A stretch of DNA of 64,000 bases. It comes from Nonomuraea typhae. Lineage in GTDB: Bacteria; Actinomycetota; Actinomycetes; Streptosporangiales; Streptosporangiaceae. Numbering within the stretch: position 1 is the first letter of the stretch; every line of letters begins with the position of its first letter. The DNA lies in assembly GCF_009760925.1 (NCBI RefSeq), contig NZ_VRLV01000019.1, positions 62,001 through 126,000 of the forward strand, given 5' to 3'. Below are positions 1 to 7,992 of this stretch, piece by piece. Position numbers and translations under genes: made by a program. The notes below the pieces were generated by a model. The model was not told the origin of the DNA and did not search any database. It was given only the letters and a program-made list of their open reading frames with translations.

Positions 1-5
1 CCGCC

Positions 6-305
6 ATGAACGACGCCGAACTGGAGGCGGTGATCGACGACCATTACGTGGGCGAGGCCCAGACCCTGACCTCGGACGCCGAAGCCAACCTCCTGAAACT
101 GGCCGAACTCCGCGGCCGCCTCACCCCGGCGGAGGCGGAACGCTGGGCCCAGATCAAATCGGCCTACCTGCGCTCCCGCGCGCTGGGCGGAGCCGAGGAC
201 GACCCCATGACCCGAGCCGTAGGCGCCATCGGCCTCCTGGCCGACCGCGTCACCGACATCAGCACCGCCATCCGCCAATCCACCCCCGACCCAGACAGCC
301 AATAA
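6..305 (+). CDS. Unrecognised alpha-helical protein, possibly the C-terminal end of a longer one
   Basis: I do not recognise the family. The 99 visible residues are charged and helical, with many Ala, Glu, Leu and Arg and no membrane segment or signal peptide. The frame stays open to the left edge of the window, so the ATG at 6 may be an internal Met and this may be only the tail of a larger protein. The stop is followed by a 500-bp repeat block. Base use matches the neighbours. Confidence 0.5.
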   Translation: MNDAELEAVIDDHYVGEAQTLTSDAEANLLKLAELRGRLTPAEAERWAQIKSAYLRSRALGGAEDDPMTRAVGAIGLLADRVTDISTAIRQSTPDPDSQ

Positions 306-309
306 CCCT

Positions 310-786
310 CTCGCACGGCACCCCTCGCACGGCACCTCTCGCACGACGCCTGCCGCACGGTGCCCGCCCGCACGGCGCCTGTCACTCGGCGCCTGTCACT
401 CGGCGCCTGTCACTCGGCGCGTGCCGCACGGTGCCTGCCGCACGGTGCCCTCGGACGTGGGGCACCGTCCTGCGGTGCCCAGGTGAGCGCGGCACACCCG
501 CATGCGATGCCCCTCGGGCATTGGACGCCCTCCTGCGGCGCCTCGGTGGGTGTCGCACGCATGCAGGACCCCGCGGGCATGGGACACCCGCATTGTGGTG
601 CCCCGGTGGGCGTCGCGCTGCTTCCAAACCGGCTGACCTTCCATCCGGGCAGGCCCCACACCCCGGCCAGGCGCCACACCTGGCCGGGTCCCGCACCCCG
701 ACCGGGCGCCACACCTGGTCGGGCCCACACCCGGCCGGGCCCCGCACCCACGCCCGGCCAGCCCACGCCTCGGCTACCGCCGGGTA
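310..786. repeat. Intergenic block of several tandem-repeat families (no gene seen)
   Basis: This 500-bp gap between two convergent 3' ends is almost entirely repeats. From 310 to 450 there are ten consecutive 14-15-bp units, first of the type CTCGCACGGCACCC, then three near-identical GTCACTCGGCGCCT units (381-422), then GCCGCACGGTGCCT types. From about 455 to 620 a longer unit of roughly 60 bp recurs three times with divergence, recognisable by the CGGTGCCCAGGTG / CGGCGCCTCGGTG / TGGTGCCCCGGTG core. From about 655 to 760 CGCCACACCTGG-type units repeat. Open frames across this block are low-complexity Pro/Arg/Gly/His strings and are not believable genes. Confidence 0.8.
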
Positions 787-816
787 CCCCCCGGGCCGGG
801 CAGGCGGCCCGGGGGG
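787..816 (-). terminator. Strong GC hairpin after the ABC-F gene
   Basis: The arms CCCCCCGGGCCG and CGGCCCGGGGGG pair perfectly over 12 bp around a 6-nt loop. The hairpin lies 6 bp past the stop of the ABC-F ATPase gene read on the minus strand. There is no T-run, as is common for actinomycete terminators. Confidence 0.65.
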
Positions 817-821
817 CCGGG

Positions 822-2450
822 TCAGGCGGCTTGGAGGGTGGTGGGGTGGCCCTGGTGGAGGTGGAGGTGGGAGCCCTGGAAGGCGGTGCGCATGCGGCGG
901 TCGTGGGTGACGATCACCAGGGCGCCCCGGTACTCCGACAGGGCCTCCTCCAGTTGTTCCACCAGCAGCGGTGACAGGTGGTTGGTCGGCTCGTCCAGCA
1001 GGAGCAGGTCGACCGGGGAGCTGACCAGGCGGGCCACGTCGATGCGGCGCCGCTGGCCGTAGGACAGCTGGCCAACCCGCAGCCGCAGGTCCTCGGGCCG
1101 GAACAGGCCCATGGACAGCAGTTCGTCCGCGTGGTCGTCCAGGCTGCCCGGCCGGCCTTCCGCGTAGGCGCGCAGCACCGTCTGGCCGGGACGGATGGGG
1201 CGTTCCTCCTGTCGCAGGTAGCCGACCTTGCCGGGGCGCCGCAGGGTGCCGGCGTCCGGGGTGAGGTCGCCGGCGAGCACTTGGAGCAGCGTGCTTTTGC
1301 CGGCGCCGTTGGGCCCGGTCACCAGCAGGCGTTCTCCCTGCCTGATGCGCAGGGAGTCCAGGGTGAGCCGGCCGGAGACGTGGATTCCGGTCAGCTCGGC
1401 CACGGGCGCCTGCCGTACCTCACCGAGGGCGGTCACGCTCGCGGTGAAGCGGAGGGGGTCGGGCGGGGGCGGGACGGGGTTGGCGCGCAGGTGTTCCAGG
1501 CGCTGGTTGGACTGGCGGATGCGGCTCATGGCGCCGTGGACCCGGGAGCGGGCGCGCCAGGCGCCGGTGCCCATGTTGGCCAGGATGGCTTTGCGCGGGA
1601 TGGCGCCGAGGCGGGAGGCGTTGGCGGTGACGAGGTTGGCGTGGCGGGCCAGCTCGTTCTTCCATTCCTCGTGTGCCAGCGCCCATGCCGCCCGTTCGGC
1701 CGCCTTGGCCGTGAGGTAGCCGGTGTAGCCGTTGCCGTAGCGGCGTACCCGGGCCTGGTCGACCTCCAGGATGGTGGAGGTGATCCGGTCCAGGAACACC
1801 CGGTCGTGGGTGATGGCCACGACCGTGCCCCGGTGTGCCCGCAGGTGCTCTTCGAGCCAGGCCACGGCCTGGTCGTCCAGGTCGTTGGTGGGCTCGTCGA
1901 GCAGGAGCAGTTCGGGGCGGGCGGCCAGTGTGGCGGCGAGGGCCAGGCGGGAGCGTTCGCCTCCGGAGAGCGTGCCGAGAGGCCGGGTCCGGTCCAGGCC
2001 GGGGAGGCCGAGGCCGTGGAGGGCGATCTCGACGCGGGCGTCGGCGTCGTAGCCGCCGCGGGCTTCGTAGGCGGCGATCAGCTCACCGTAGGCCGCGAGT
2101 TCCGCGGGTCCGGCGCCGGGCAGGTCGGCTTCGGCCGCGCGTATGCGGGATTCGAGGTCCCGCAGGTCGCGCAGCGCCCAGTCGATCGTGTCCGCGACCG
2201 TGGCGCCGGCGGGCAGGTCGAGCGCCTGGGGCAGGTAGCCGGTGCCGCCGGGCGCGACGACGGTCAGCTCGCCGTTGTCGGCCGGCTCGACTCCGGCGAT
2301 CACCCTGAGCAGGGTGGACTTGCCGGAGCCGTTGTCCCCGATGACGCCGACCTTCTCGCCGGGTTTGACGGTGAAGGAGACCTGGTCGAGGACGACGCGG
2401 TCGTCGTAACGCTTGGTGATGCCGGCGAGGGAAAGTTGGGCGGTACGCAT
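822..2450 (-). CDS. ABC-F family ATPase (soluble, duplicated nucleotide-binding domains)
   Basis: A 542-residue protein with two ATP-binding domains and no membrane domain, the ABC-F layout. The first Walker A is GDNGSGKST (38-46), with LSGGE and LLLLDEPTND. The second half carries GPNGAGKST, LSYGQ and LLLLDEPTNH. The roughly 80-residue Arg/Lys-rich linker between the halves is the part that enters the ribosome in this family. ABC-F proteins bind the ribosomal E site; some protect against macrolides, lincosamides or pleuromutilins, others are translation factors, and sequence alone does not decide. The ATG at 2450 is chosen because GGAGG lies 10 nt upstream; an upstream in-frame ATG at 2477 would place that site inside the gene. 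Confidence 0.9.
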   Translation of the reverse strand: MRTAQLSLAGITKRYDDRVVLDQVSFTVKPGEKVGVIGDNGSGKSTLLRVIAGVEPADNGELTVVAPGGTGYLPQALDLPAGATVADTIDWALRDLRDLESRIRAAEADLPGAGPAELAAYGELIAAYEARGGYDADARVEIALHGLGLPGLDRTRPLGTLSGGERSRLALAATLAARPELLLLDEPTNDLDDQAVAWLEEHLRAHRGTVVAITHDRVFLDRITSTILEVDQARVRRYGNGYTGYLTAKAAERAAWALAHEEWKNELARHANLVTANASRLGAIPRKAILANMGTGAWRARSRVHGAMSRIRQSNQRLEHLRANPVPPPPDPLRFTASVTALGEVRQAPVAELTGIHVSGRLTLDSLRIRQGERLLVTGPNGAGKSTLLQVLAGDLTPDAGTLRRPGKVGYLRQEERPIRPGQTVLRAYAEGRPGSLDDHADELLSMGLFRPEDLRLRVGQLSYGQRRRIDVARLVSSPVDLLLLDEPTNHLSPLLVEQLEEALSEYRGALVIVTHDRRMRTAFQGSHLHLHQGHPTTLQAA

Positions 2451-2552
2451 AAAGCGGCCACCTCCGATTCTCGGCACAATGCCGCATCGAAACGAAAGGA
2501 GATCGATGGCGGGACGGACGCGGAGCAGCGCTCTACGCGGCCGGTGCGAGAA

Positions 2553-2603
2553 TCACAGGGAACCCATGCGGAGTAGGTTGGGGCAAAATCTGGGTTCTGT
2601 CAA
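2553..2603 (-). promoter_or_regulatory. Candidate promoter and leader of the ABC-F gene with a 4-codon ORF
   Basis: Read on the minus strand, a perfect TTGACA -35 box (2603-2598) overlaps the last codons of the marR gene. The -10 region is poor (around 2580-2572). About 30 nt downstream is a tiny ORF, ATG GGT TCC CTG TGA (2567-2553), in a leader of over 100 nt before the ABC-F start. ABC-F resistance genes are often controlled by leader-peptide attenuation, but no ribosome-binding site precedes this mini-ORF, so the role is speculative. Confidence 0.3.
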
Positions 2604-2608
2604 GACCG

Positions 2609-3091
2609 TTATGTCGACGAAGTGAGGATCGCGGTCGCCTCCCTCTGCACGGCCGCCGCCTTGGTGAGGTAGTCGAGGATCAGCTCGAGTTGCTCGTCGG
2701 TGTAGGTGTCGTAGAGCTCGGCCAGCCCGCGCATCAGCGGCTCGAACACCGCCACCGCCTCGGGTGAGGCGAACTGGTCGGGGTTGATCTCGACGATGAT
2801 CCGCCGCCGGTCCTTGAGGTCGCGTATCCGGCGCACCATCCACTTGGCCTCCAGGCGGTCGACCAGCCCGCTCACGGAGGCGGGCGCGAGCCCGGTGTGT
2901 TGCGAGAGCTCGCCGGCGGTCAGCGGGCCACGGCGTTGCAGCAGGTCGAGGGCCTTCCATTCGGTCACGCCGAGCCCGAGCAGCGCGCTCATCGCCGTGT
3001 GGTACATCACCGCGGCGTTGCTGCTCTCCCGCCCCGCCCAGCCGAGCGCGTCGAGAAGATTCTTTCGGTTATCCGAAATATCGCTGGACAC
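2609..3091 (-). CDS. MarR family transcriptional regulator
   Basis: A 160-residue protein with the MarR winged-helix fold: residues about 45-110 include the recognition helix (GELSQHTGLAPASVSGLVDRL) and the Asp/Arg-rich wing (IRDLKDRRRI). The GTG start at 3091 has AGGAGG 6 nt upstream. It is divergent from an FAD monooxygenase with only 50 bp between the starts, and a perfect 20-bp inverted repeat sits in that gap. The simplest reading is that it represses both genes and responds to an aromatic or phenolic ligand, as many MarR proteins do; the ligand is not deducible. Confidence 0.88.
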   Translation of the reverse strand: MSSDISDNRKNLLDALGWAGRESSNAAVMYHTAMSALLGLGVTEWKALDLLQRRGPLTAGELSQHTGLAPASVSGLVDRLEAKWMVRRIRDLKDRRRIIVEINPDQFASPEAVAVFEPLMRGLAELYDTYTDEQLELILDYLTKAAAVQREATAILTSST

Positions 3092-3111
3092 GGCTTTCCT
3101 CCTGAAATATA

Positions 3112-3131
3112 TTTCGTTCGACCGAACGAAA
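3112..3131. promoter_or_regulatory. Perfect inverted repeat between marR and the monooxygenase gene (operator)
   Basis: The arms TTTCGTTCG (3112-3120) and CGAACGAAA (3123-3131) are exact complements separated by 2 bp. The repeat ends 10 bp before the monooxygenase ATG and starts 20 bp before the marR GTG, so a MarR dimer bound here would block both promoters. Confidence 0.75.
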
Positions 3132-3141
3132 GGTTATCACG

Positions 3142-4287
3142 ATGAAGGCTCTCATCACAGGGTGCGGCATCGGCGGGCCGACGACCGCGATCGCCCTGCA
3201 GAAGGCGGGCATCGAAGCCGAGATCTTCGAGGCCCACGGCACCGGCGCGGAAGGCGTCGGCTCGTTCCTCAACATCGCCTCCAATGGCCTGGCCGCGCTC
3301 CGCATCCTCGGCATGCACCACGAGGTCATGGCCGCGGGCATCCCGACGCCGCTCATGGTCATGTACAGCGGCTCCGGCAAACGCCTGGGCGAGGTCGCCA
3401 ACGGCCTGCCCCTCGACGACGGCACCGTCAGCCACACGATCCTGCGCACCGACCTCTACCGCATCGTGCGCGACCACACCGCCGCGCGGGGCATCACGAT
3501 CTCGTACGGCAAGCGCCTGGTAGCCGTAGACGACACCGGAGACGGAGTGGTGGCGCACTTCGCCGACGGCACCACCGCCACAGGCGACATCCTGATCTCC
3601 GCCGAGGGCGTGCACTCGCGCACCCGCGCGATCCTCGACCCGCAAGCCCCCGGCCCCCGCTACTCCGGCCTGTACAGCTTCGGCGGCGTCACCACCTTCG
3701 ACGGCCTGACCAGCGACCTGGGCACCTACAACATGATCTTCGGCAAGAAGGCGTTCTTCGGTTACACCGTGGCCGCCTCCGGGGAGGTCTGGTGGTTCGC
3801 CAACCTGCCGCGGCAGGAGGGTGACGTGCCGGACGACTGGCGGCCGGTGCTCGTGGACGCCTTCCGCCACGACGCCAACCCCACCGCCGAGCTCGTGCGC
3901 CACAGCCCCATCGCGCTCGGCTACCCGATCCACGACCTGCCGCCCGTCCCGGTCTGGCACCGGGGCCGGGTGGTGCTGACCGGGGACGCCGCCCACGCCA
4001 CCTCGCCCAGTTCCGGCCAGGGCGCCTCGCAGGCCATCGAGGACGCGATCGTGCTGGCCCGCTGCCTGCGTGACGCCTCCGGTCACCGGGAGGCGTTCGC
4101 CGCCTTCGAGGCGGAACGCCGCGAGCGGGCCGAGCGGGTGGTGGCCTACTCGCGCACGATCAGCAACAGCAAGGCCGCGGGCCCGGTGGCCCGGGTGATC
4201 CGCGACCTGATGATGCCGATGTTCCTCAAGAAGGCCGCCGGCCAGGAGTCACTGGCCTGGTTGTACCGTCACCACGTCACCCTGTGA
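3142..4287 (+). CDS. FAD-dependent monooxygenase (PHBH/UbiH-type)
   Basis: A 381-residue flavoprotein hydroxylase. The N-terminus has the Rossmann motif GCGIGGPTTAIALQKAG (residues 7-23), the middle has the GD-type segment GDILISAEGVHSRTR, and the C-terminal half has GRVVLTGDAAHATSP, which binds the FAD ribityl phosphate. This class adds oxygen to aromatic or polyketide-like substrates using NAD(P)H; the tetracycline-inactivating TetX enzymes belong to the same superfamily. The divergent MarR and shared operator suggest induction by the substrate. Its 3' end overlaps the convergent DapA-family gene by 11 bp. Confidence 0.88.
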   Translation: MKALITGCGIGGPTTAIALQKAGIEAEIFEAHGTGAEGVGSFLNIASNGLAALRILGMHHEVMAAGIPTPLMVMYSGSGKRLGEVANGLPLDDGTVSHTILRTDLYRIVRDHTAARGITISYGKRLVAVDDTGDGVVAHFADGTTATGDILISAEGVHSRTRAILDPQAPGPRYSGLYSFGGVTTFDGLTSDLGTYNMIFGKKAFFGYTVAASGEVWWFANLPRQEGDVPDDWRPVLVDAFRHDANPTAELVRHSPIALGYPIHDLPPVPVWHRGRVVLTGDAAHATSPSSGQGASQAIEDAIVLARCLRDASGHREAFAAFEAERRERAERVVAYSRTISNSKAAGPVARVIRDLMMPMFLKKAAGQESLAWLYRHHVTL

Positions 4288-5146
4288 TCGCCAGCATGGC
4301 CTGGGCGATGGACTGGGCACCGGCGGGCAGGAGCGGCAGCCGTACCTCTCGGGAGGCGATCAGCCCCTGCTGGTGGAGCACGCCCTTGATCACGGTCGGG
4401 TTGGGCTCGGCGAACAGGGTGGCCGAGAGCTTGGCCAGCCGGTGGCCCAGGGAGCGGGCGCGGGCGGCGTCGCCGGAGCGCCAGGCGTCCACGAGCGCGA
4501 CGTACTGGTCGGTGGCCAGGTGCGCCGAGGCCAGGATGCCGCCGGAGGCGCCGAGCGCGAGCATCGGGGAGATGAAGGCGTCGTCGCCCCCGAGCACGTC
4601 GAAGCCGGTGGGCAGGTCCGCGAGCAGGTTCACGGCGTCCTCGTCCACGCTGCCCGCGGCGTACTTGACCCCGGCGATCATCGGGTGCGCGCCCAGGTGG
4701 CGCAGGGTCGCGGCACTCACCTGCTGACCGGTCCGGTAGGGGATGTGGTAAATGACCAGCGGGACCGGAGACGCCTCGGCCAGCGCCTCGAAATGGGCGA
4801 TCACTCCGCGTTCCGACGGGCGCAGGAAGTAGGGGACGGGCACCAGGGCGGCGGTGACCCCGTCGGGCAGCGCCCGCAGGGCGGCGACCGTGGAGCGGGT
4901 GTCATTGCCGGACACGCCGAGGATGAGCGGGACGTGCCGCTCACCGGTGACCCGCACGCACGTCGCGATCACCGCGGCGCGTTCCTCATCGCTCAGCATC
5001 GCCACTTCGCCGGTCGTGCCAAGCCCCACGAGTCCGCTCGCGCCCTGGTCGAGCACATGGTGGGCAAGCTTCTCCGCCGTATCCAGATCGACCCGGTCGT
5101 CGATGGTGAAAGGCGTGATCAGCGGTACGTAGATTCCTCTCAGCAT
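4277..5146 (-). CDS. DapA-family class I aldolase (dihydrodipicolinate synthase-like)
   Basis: A 289-residue TIM-barrel lyase. It has GLGTTGE (41-47) for pyruvate carboxylate binding, Tyr133 in VIYHIPYRTG and the Schiff-base Lys161 in AGVKYAAGS. The family includes true DapA as well as many aldolases for keto-sugar acids. The genome's lysine pathway genes asd and ask lie 38 kb away, and a dedicated LysR gene is divergent here, so a catabolic aldolase is at least as likely as DapA. The ATG at 5146 fits the family N-terminus; a GTG at 5164 is in frame but lies inside a likely -10 region (CAATATAG), suggesting a leaderless or nearly leaderless mRNA. Confidence 0.82.
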   Translation of the reverse strand: MLRGIYVPLITPFTIDDRVDLDTAEKLAHHVLDQGASGLVGLGTTGEVAMLSDEERAAVIATCVRVTGERHVPLILGVSGNDTRSTVAALRALPDGVTAALVPVPYFLRPSERGVIAHFEALAEASPVPLVIYHIPYRTGQQVSAATLRHLGAHPMIAGVKYAAGSVDEDAVNLLADLPTGFDVLGGDDAFISPMLALGASGGILASAHLATDQYVALVDAWRSGDAARARSLGHRLAKLSATLFAEPNPTVIKGVLHQQGLIASREVRLPLLPAGAQSIAQAMLAITG

Positions 5147-5200
5147 GGTCCGACTGTGAGGCACCTATATTGATTAGGTCCAGCGCCGATTTCTACGGTT

Positions 5201-5212
5201 GAGTTTAAGCTC
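5201..5212. promoter_or_regulatory. Imperfect palindrome in the dapA-like/lysR intergenic region
   Basis: GAGTTTAAGCTC is a 10-of-12 palindrome in the 71-bp gap between two divergent starts, only 6 bp before the LysR ATG. LysR proteins usually bind such A/T-centred dyads to repress themselves and activate the divergent gene. Confidence 0.4.
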
Positions 5213-5217
5213 GTCTT

Positions 5218-6081
5218 ATGCTCGACCCGCGCAAGCTCCACCTGCTCCGCGAACTCGCCCAGCGGGGCACCATCACCGCCGTGGCCGAGGCCGCCAACTT
5301 CACCCCGTCAGCCGTCTCCCAGCAGCTCAGCGCCCTGGAACGCGAGGCCGGGCTGCCGCTGCTGGAGCGCACCGGCCGCACCGTGACCCTGACCCCGGCC
5401 GCCCGGGTGCTGGTGACCCATGCGCGGGCCGTACTCGAAGAGCTGGAGCGCGCCACCGCGGCGCTCGCGGCGATGAGCGGCGGGCCGGGCGGGCCGCTGC
5501 GGATCGGCGCGTTCCCGTCGGCGGCCCGGGTGCTGCTGCCCCGGGCGCTGGCCGAGCTGGGGAAGGCGCATCCGGCGCTGGAGCCGATGGTCTCCGAGAT
5601 CGACCCGGCCGACGTCTCGGCCGCGCTGCGCGCCGGGGAGCTGGACGTGGCGCTGGTGCACGAGTACGACTTCGTACCGCCCGTCGTGGACCCGGGAATC
5701 TACGCGGAGCCTTTGTTCGAGGAGACGATGTTCCTGACCAGCCGGCCCTCGATCCGCGCCGCGAGGAACGACCCGTGGATCATGAGCAAGCCGGGCACCT
5801 TCTGCCACACCATGGCGATCCGGGCCTGCCAGGCGGCCGGGTTCGAGCCGCACGTGCGTCATCACGTGGACGACTTCGACACCGTCCTCGCCTTCGCCTC
5901 CGCCGGTCAGGGCGTCGCGCTGGTGCCCGAGCTGGCCGCGCAGGCACCGCCGCCGGGCGTGCGGCTGACCCCACTGGCACTGTCGCGCCGCACGCTGGTG
6001 GCCTTCCGCAAGGGGTACGGCGAGCATCCCGCGATCCGGGCCGCCGTGGCCGCCTTCCAGGAGGCGCTCACCACCCCATGA
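5218..6081 (+). CDS. LysR family transcriptional regulator
   Basis: A 287-residue LysR-type protein. The N-terminal winged helix (residues 1-60) has the typical AVAEAANFTPSAVSQQLSALEREAG recognition region, followed by a linker helix and a periplasmic-binding-like effector domain from about residue 90. It is divergent from the DapA-family aldolase and is its likely regulator. The last 14 bp overlap the end of the convergent serine hydrolase gene. Confidence 0.87.
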   Translation: MLDPRKLHLLRELAQRGTITAVAEAANFTPSAVSQQLSALEREAGLPLLERTGRTVTLTPAARVLVTHARAVLEELERATAALAAMSGGPGGPLRIGAFPSAARVLLPRALAELGKAHPALEPMVSEIDPADVSAALRAGELDVALVHEYDFVPPVVDPGIYAEPLFEETMFLTSRPSIRAARNDPWIMSKPGTFCHTMAIRACQAAGFEPHVRHHVDDFDTVLAFASAGQGVALVPELAAQAPPPGVRLTPLALSRRTLVAFRKGYGEHPAIRAAVAAFQEALTTP

Positions 6082-7000
6082 CGGCGTCCATCACGGCCTG
6101 GGCGCTGGGCTGGTCGGAGGCGTTGTACTCGCCGGCGGTGATCGCGACGACCAGGTCCTGATCGGGCACCAGGCACAGGCGCTGCCCGCCGTTGCCGAAC
6201 GCGGCCCGCCAGGTGTCGCCGAGGTACCACTGGTAGCCGTAGCCGGTCCCGTCCTCCAGGGTGACCCGCGGCGTCAGCATGCGGGTGATCCATTCCGCGG
6301 GCACCAGGCCACGCCCGCCCTCCAGCACGAGTTGCCCGAGCGCGGCCAGGTGGCGCGGCGCCATCCGCAGGCCGGAGGCGGGCGAGGGCACCCCGTCGGC
6401 CCCGCGGTTCCAGGCGGCGTCGATGCCCAGCGGCGCCAGCAGCGTGTCACGGGTGAAGGCGTCGAGCGTGGTGCCGGCGCCCTTGGCGATCAGGTGCCCG
6501 ATGAGGGCGGAGGCGCCGCCGCAGTAGCTCCAGCGGGTGCCGGGCTGTTCCACGGCGGGGCGTTCCAGGATGTAGCGGTAGCGGTCGGGCGCCATCTCCA
6601 TGGCGATCTCGCTGTTGGCCGCACTGGTGTAGGGAACGCTCTCGTCCCATTCGAGCCCGAGCGTCATGGTCAGCGCATGCTCAATCACGATATTTCCCTT
6701 GTCGCCGGAAATATCGGCGTACTCCGGGAACGCGGCCGCCAGCGGCGTCTCCGGATCGGGCACCAGCCCCTTCCCCAGCGCGATGCCGTACACCAGCGCC
6801 GTGATGCTCTTGCTCACCGACCGCAGATCGTGGAGCGTGTCCCGGTCGAACTCCACGACGCCGAGCGAATGGCTCCACAGGAAGTCCTCGCCCTTGCCGT
6901 ACCGCTCGAGAACCGTCCGCCCGCCGCGCAGCACCACGAGCCCGTGCACCCCGGGCGCCCGCCCGTCACGCAGGACTTCGTCAACACGCTCTTCCATCAC
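6068..7000 (-). CDS. Serine hydrolase of the class C beta-lactamase/penicillin-binding fold
   Basis: A 310-residue protein with the SxxK motif SVSK (61-64) and a Tyr159 motif (SYCGG) where class C enzymes have YxN; Gly replaces the Asn. There is no signal peptide, so it acts in the cytoplasm, as esterases and 6-aminohexanoate-type hydrolases of this fold do. A role as a secreted antibiotic-degrading beta-lactamase is therefore unlikely. Two Met codons lie at the N-terminus (7000 and 6997). It lies 16 bp after the VOC gene and may share its transcript. Confidence 0.8.
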   Translation of the reverse strand: MMEERVDEVLRDGRAPGVHGLVVLRGGRTVLERYGKGEDFLWSHSLGVVEFDRDTLHDLRSVSKSITALVYGIALGKGLVPDPETPLAAAFPEYADISGDKGNIVIEHALTMTLGLEWDESVPYTSAANSEIAMEMAPDRYRYILERPAVEQPGTRWSYCGGASALIGHLIAKGAGTTLDAFTRDTLLAPLGIDAAWNRGADGVPSPASGLRMAPRHLAALGQLVLEGGRGLVPAEWITRMLTPRVTLEDGTGYGYQWYLGDTWRAAFGNGGQRLCLVPDQDLVVAITAGEYNASDQPSAQAVMDAVMGW

Positions 7001-7016
7001 AACGCCTCACCAAGGG

Positions 7017-7415
7017 TCAGGGCCGGTCATGGTGACAGACCGCCTCCAGCATGAATCCAAACGGATCCACCCAGAACGTCGCATAGTAGGGCGGCGGATA
7101 TTCCGGGAAATTTCGTGGCTTGTGGAGAACGTTGCCCCGCATCCCCACCACCCAGTCATGCACCGCCCGTACGGCGGAGCGGCTCCTGACCATGAACGCC
7201 AGGTGCTGTAACCCGGCCCGATGCCGGTCGTAACCGCCCTCGGCCAGCGCCGGATAGAAGAACAGATACGTCCCCGGCTTCCCCCCGGCAGGACGAAAGG
7301 CGAATTGATCGGCCGCGTCAAGGTACATCTCGAAGCCCAGCAGGGGCATCAACTCGTCGTAGTAGACCCGCGCCGCGGCAAGGTCGGAAACGTTGACTCC
7401 GATGTGACCGATCAT
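7017..7415 (-). CDS. VOC/glyoxalase family protein
   Basis: A 132-residue single-domain vicinal-oxygen-chelate protein. It has the two beta-alpha-beta-beta-beta halves of the fold: MIGHIGVNVSDLAAARVYY at the start and LQHLAFMVRSRSAVRAVHDW in the second half, ending with FWVDPFGFMLEAV. Candidate metal ligands are His4, the His in LQHLAF and the final Glu. Members are dioxygenases, lyases or drug-binding proteins; nothing here specifies which. It sits between padR and the serine hydrolase on the same strand, so the three may form an operon. Confidence 0.8.
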   Translation of the reverse strand: MIGHIGVNVSDLAAARVYYDELMPLLGFEMYLDAADQFAFRPAGGKPGTYLFFYPALAEGGYDRHRAGLQHLAFMVRSRSAVRAVHDWVVGMRGNVLHKPRNFPEYPPPYYATFWVDPFGFMLEAVCHHDRP

Positions 7416-7429
7416 CGCTAGATATTGGC

Positions 7430-7936
7430 CTAAGTCGGACGCAGTTCGTGCAGGATTTCGTCAGCCCATGCGATCGTGGCCCGTACCTGCGCCTGCCCCA
7501 GCCGCAACGCGTAACTCCCGAACTTCGGATTCTCGGCAACGGGCGGCAGGCAGACCAGATAGTCCAGCCGATCCCGCGCCCGCGCCCTGATCCGCTCGAC
7601 GGCCACGATCGCCTCGTCGGCGTCCAGCAGCGGCAGCAGAAACGCCAGCAGCGCGGTCTCATTCCGCTGGACCATGACCGGCTCCCGATCGGCCAGCCAC
7701 TCGTGGAGCAGCCGCGTCCCCTCGCCGGTGATCGTGTAGTTCTTCCGCCCCCGGGCACCCTCGGCTTCGACGGAGACCAGCCCGTCGGCCGCCATCTTCA
7801 CCAGCTCGGGATAGATCTGCGTGTGCCCGGCCTGCCAGACGTGGTTGAGCGACACCTCGAAGAGTTTGGCCAGGTCATACCCACTGGCCGGGCCTTTGGC
7901 GGCGAGCAGGCCGAGCAACGCGATCCGCAGCGACAT
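7430..7936 (-). CDS. PadR family transcriptional regulator
   Basis: A PadR-type protein of 168 residues: an N-terminal winged helix (MSLRIALLGLLAAKGPASGYDLAKLFE, with the wing GRKNYTITGEG) and a C-terminal helical dimerisation domain of the Vir type. Starts at 7954 (TTG), 7948 (ATG) and 7936 (ATG) are possible; 7936 fits the family best. It is divergent from a drug exporter, and a palindrome with ATGTAA and TTACAT arms lies between them, so repression of the exporter and itself is likely. Confidence 0.85.
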   Translation of the reverse strand: MSLRIALLGLLAAKGPASGYDLAKLFEVSLNHVWQAGHTQIYPELVKMAADGLVSVEAEGARGRKNYTITGEGTRLLHEWLADREPVMVQRNETALLAFLLPLLDADEAIVAVERIRARARDRLDYLVCLPPVAENPKFGSYALRLGQAQVRATIAWADEILHELRPT

Positions 7937-7962
7937 GACCCTCAGCATACCCAAGGCTTGAC

Positions 7963-7978
7963 ATGTAAGAAGTTACAT
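7963..7978. promoter_or_regulatory. PadR-type operator overlapping the exporter promoter
   Basis: ATGTAA and TTACAT form perfect arms around a 4-bp centre, matching the ATGT-ACAT shape known for PadR operators. A TTGACA box (7958-7963) for the exporter overlaps its left edge, so bound PadR would exclude RNA polymerase. Confidence 0.7.
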
Positions 7979-7992
7979 ATCAATCTTCACAG

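Noticed and set aside
310..450. CRISPR-like array
   Set aside because: Units are contiguous 14-15-bp repeats with no unique spacers and no cas genes nearby.
978..2576. A long open frame antisense to the ABC-F gene
   Set aside because: Low-complexity Gly/Val/Arg-rich translation with no domain; the minus strand carries both ATPase motifs.
6068..7000. Secreted beta-lactamase conferring resistance
   Set aside because: No signal peptide is present and the YxN motif is altered to YCG; an intracellular esterase-like role is more likely.
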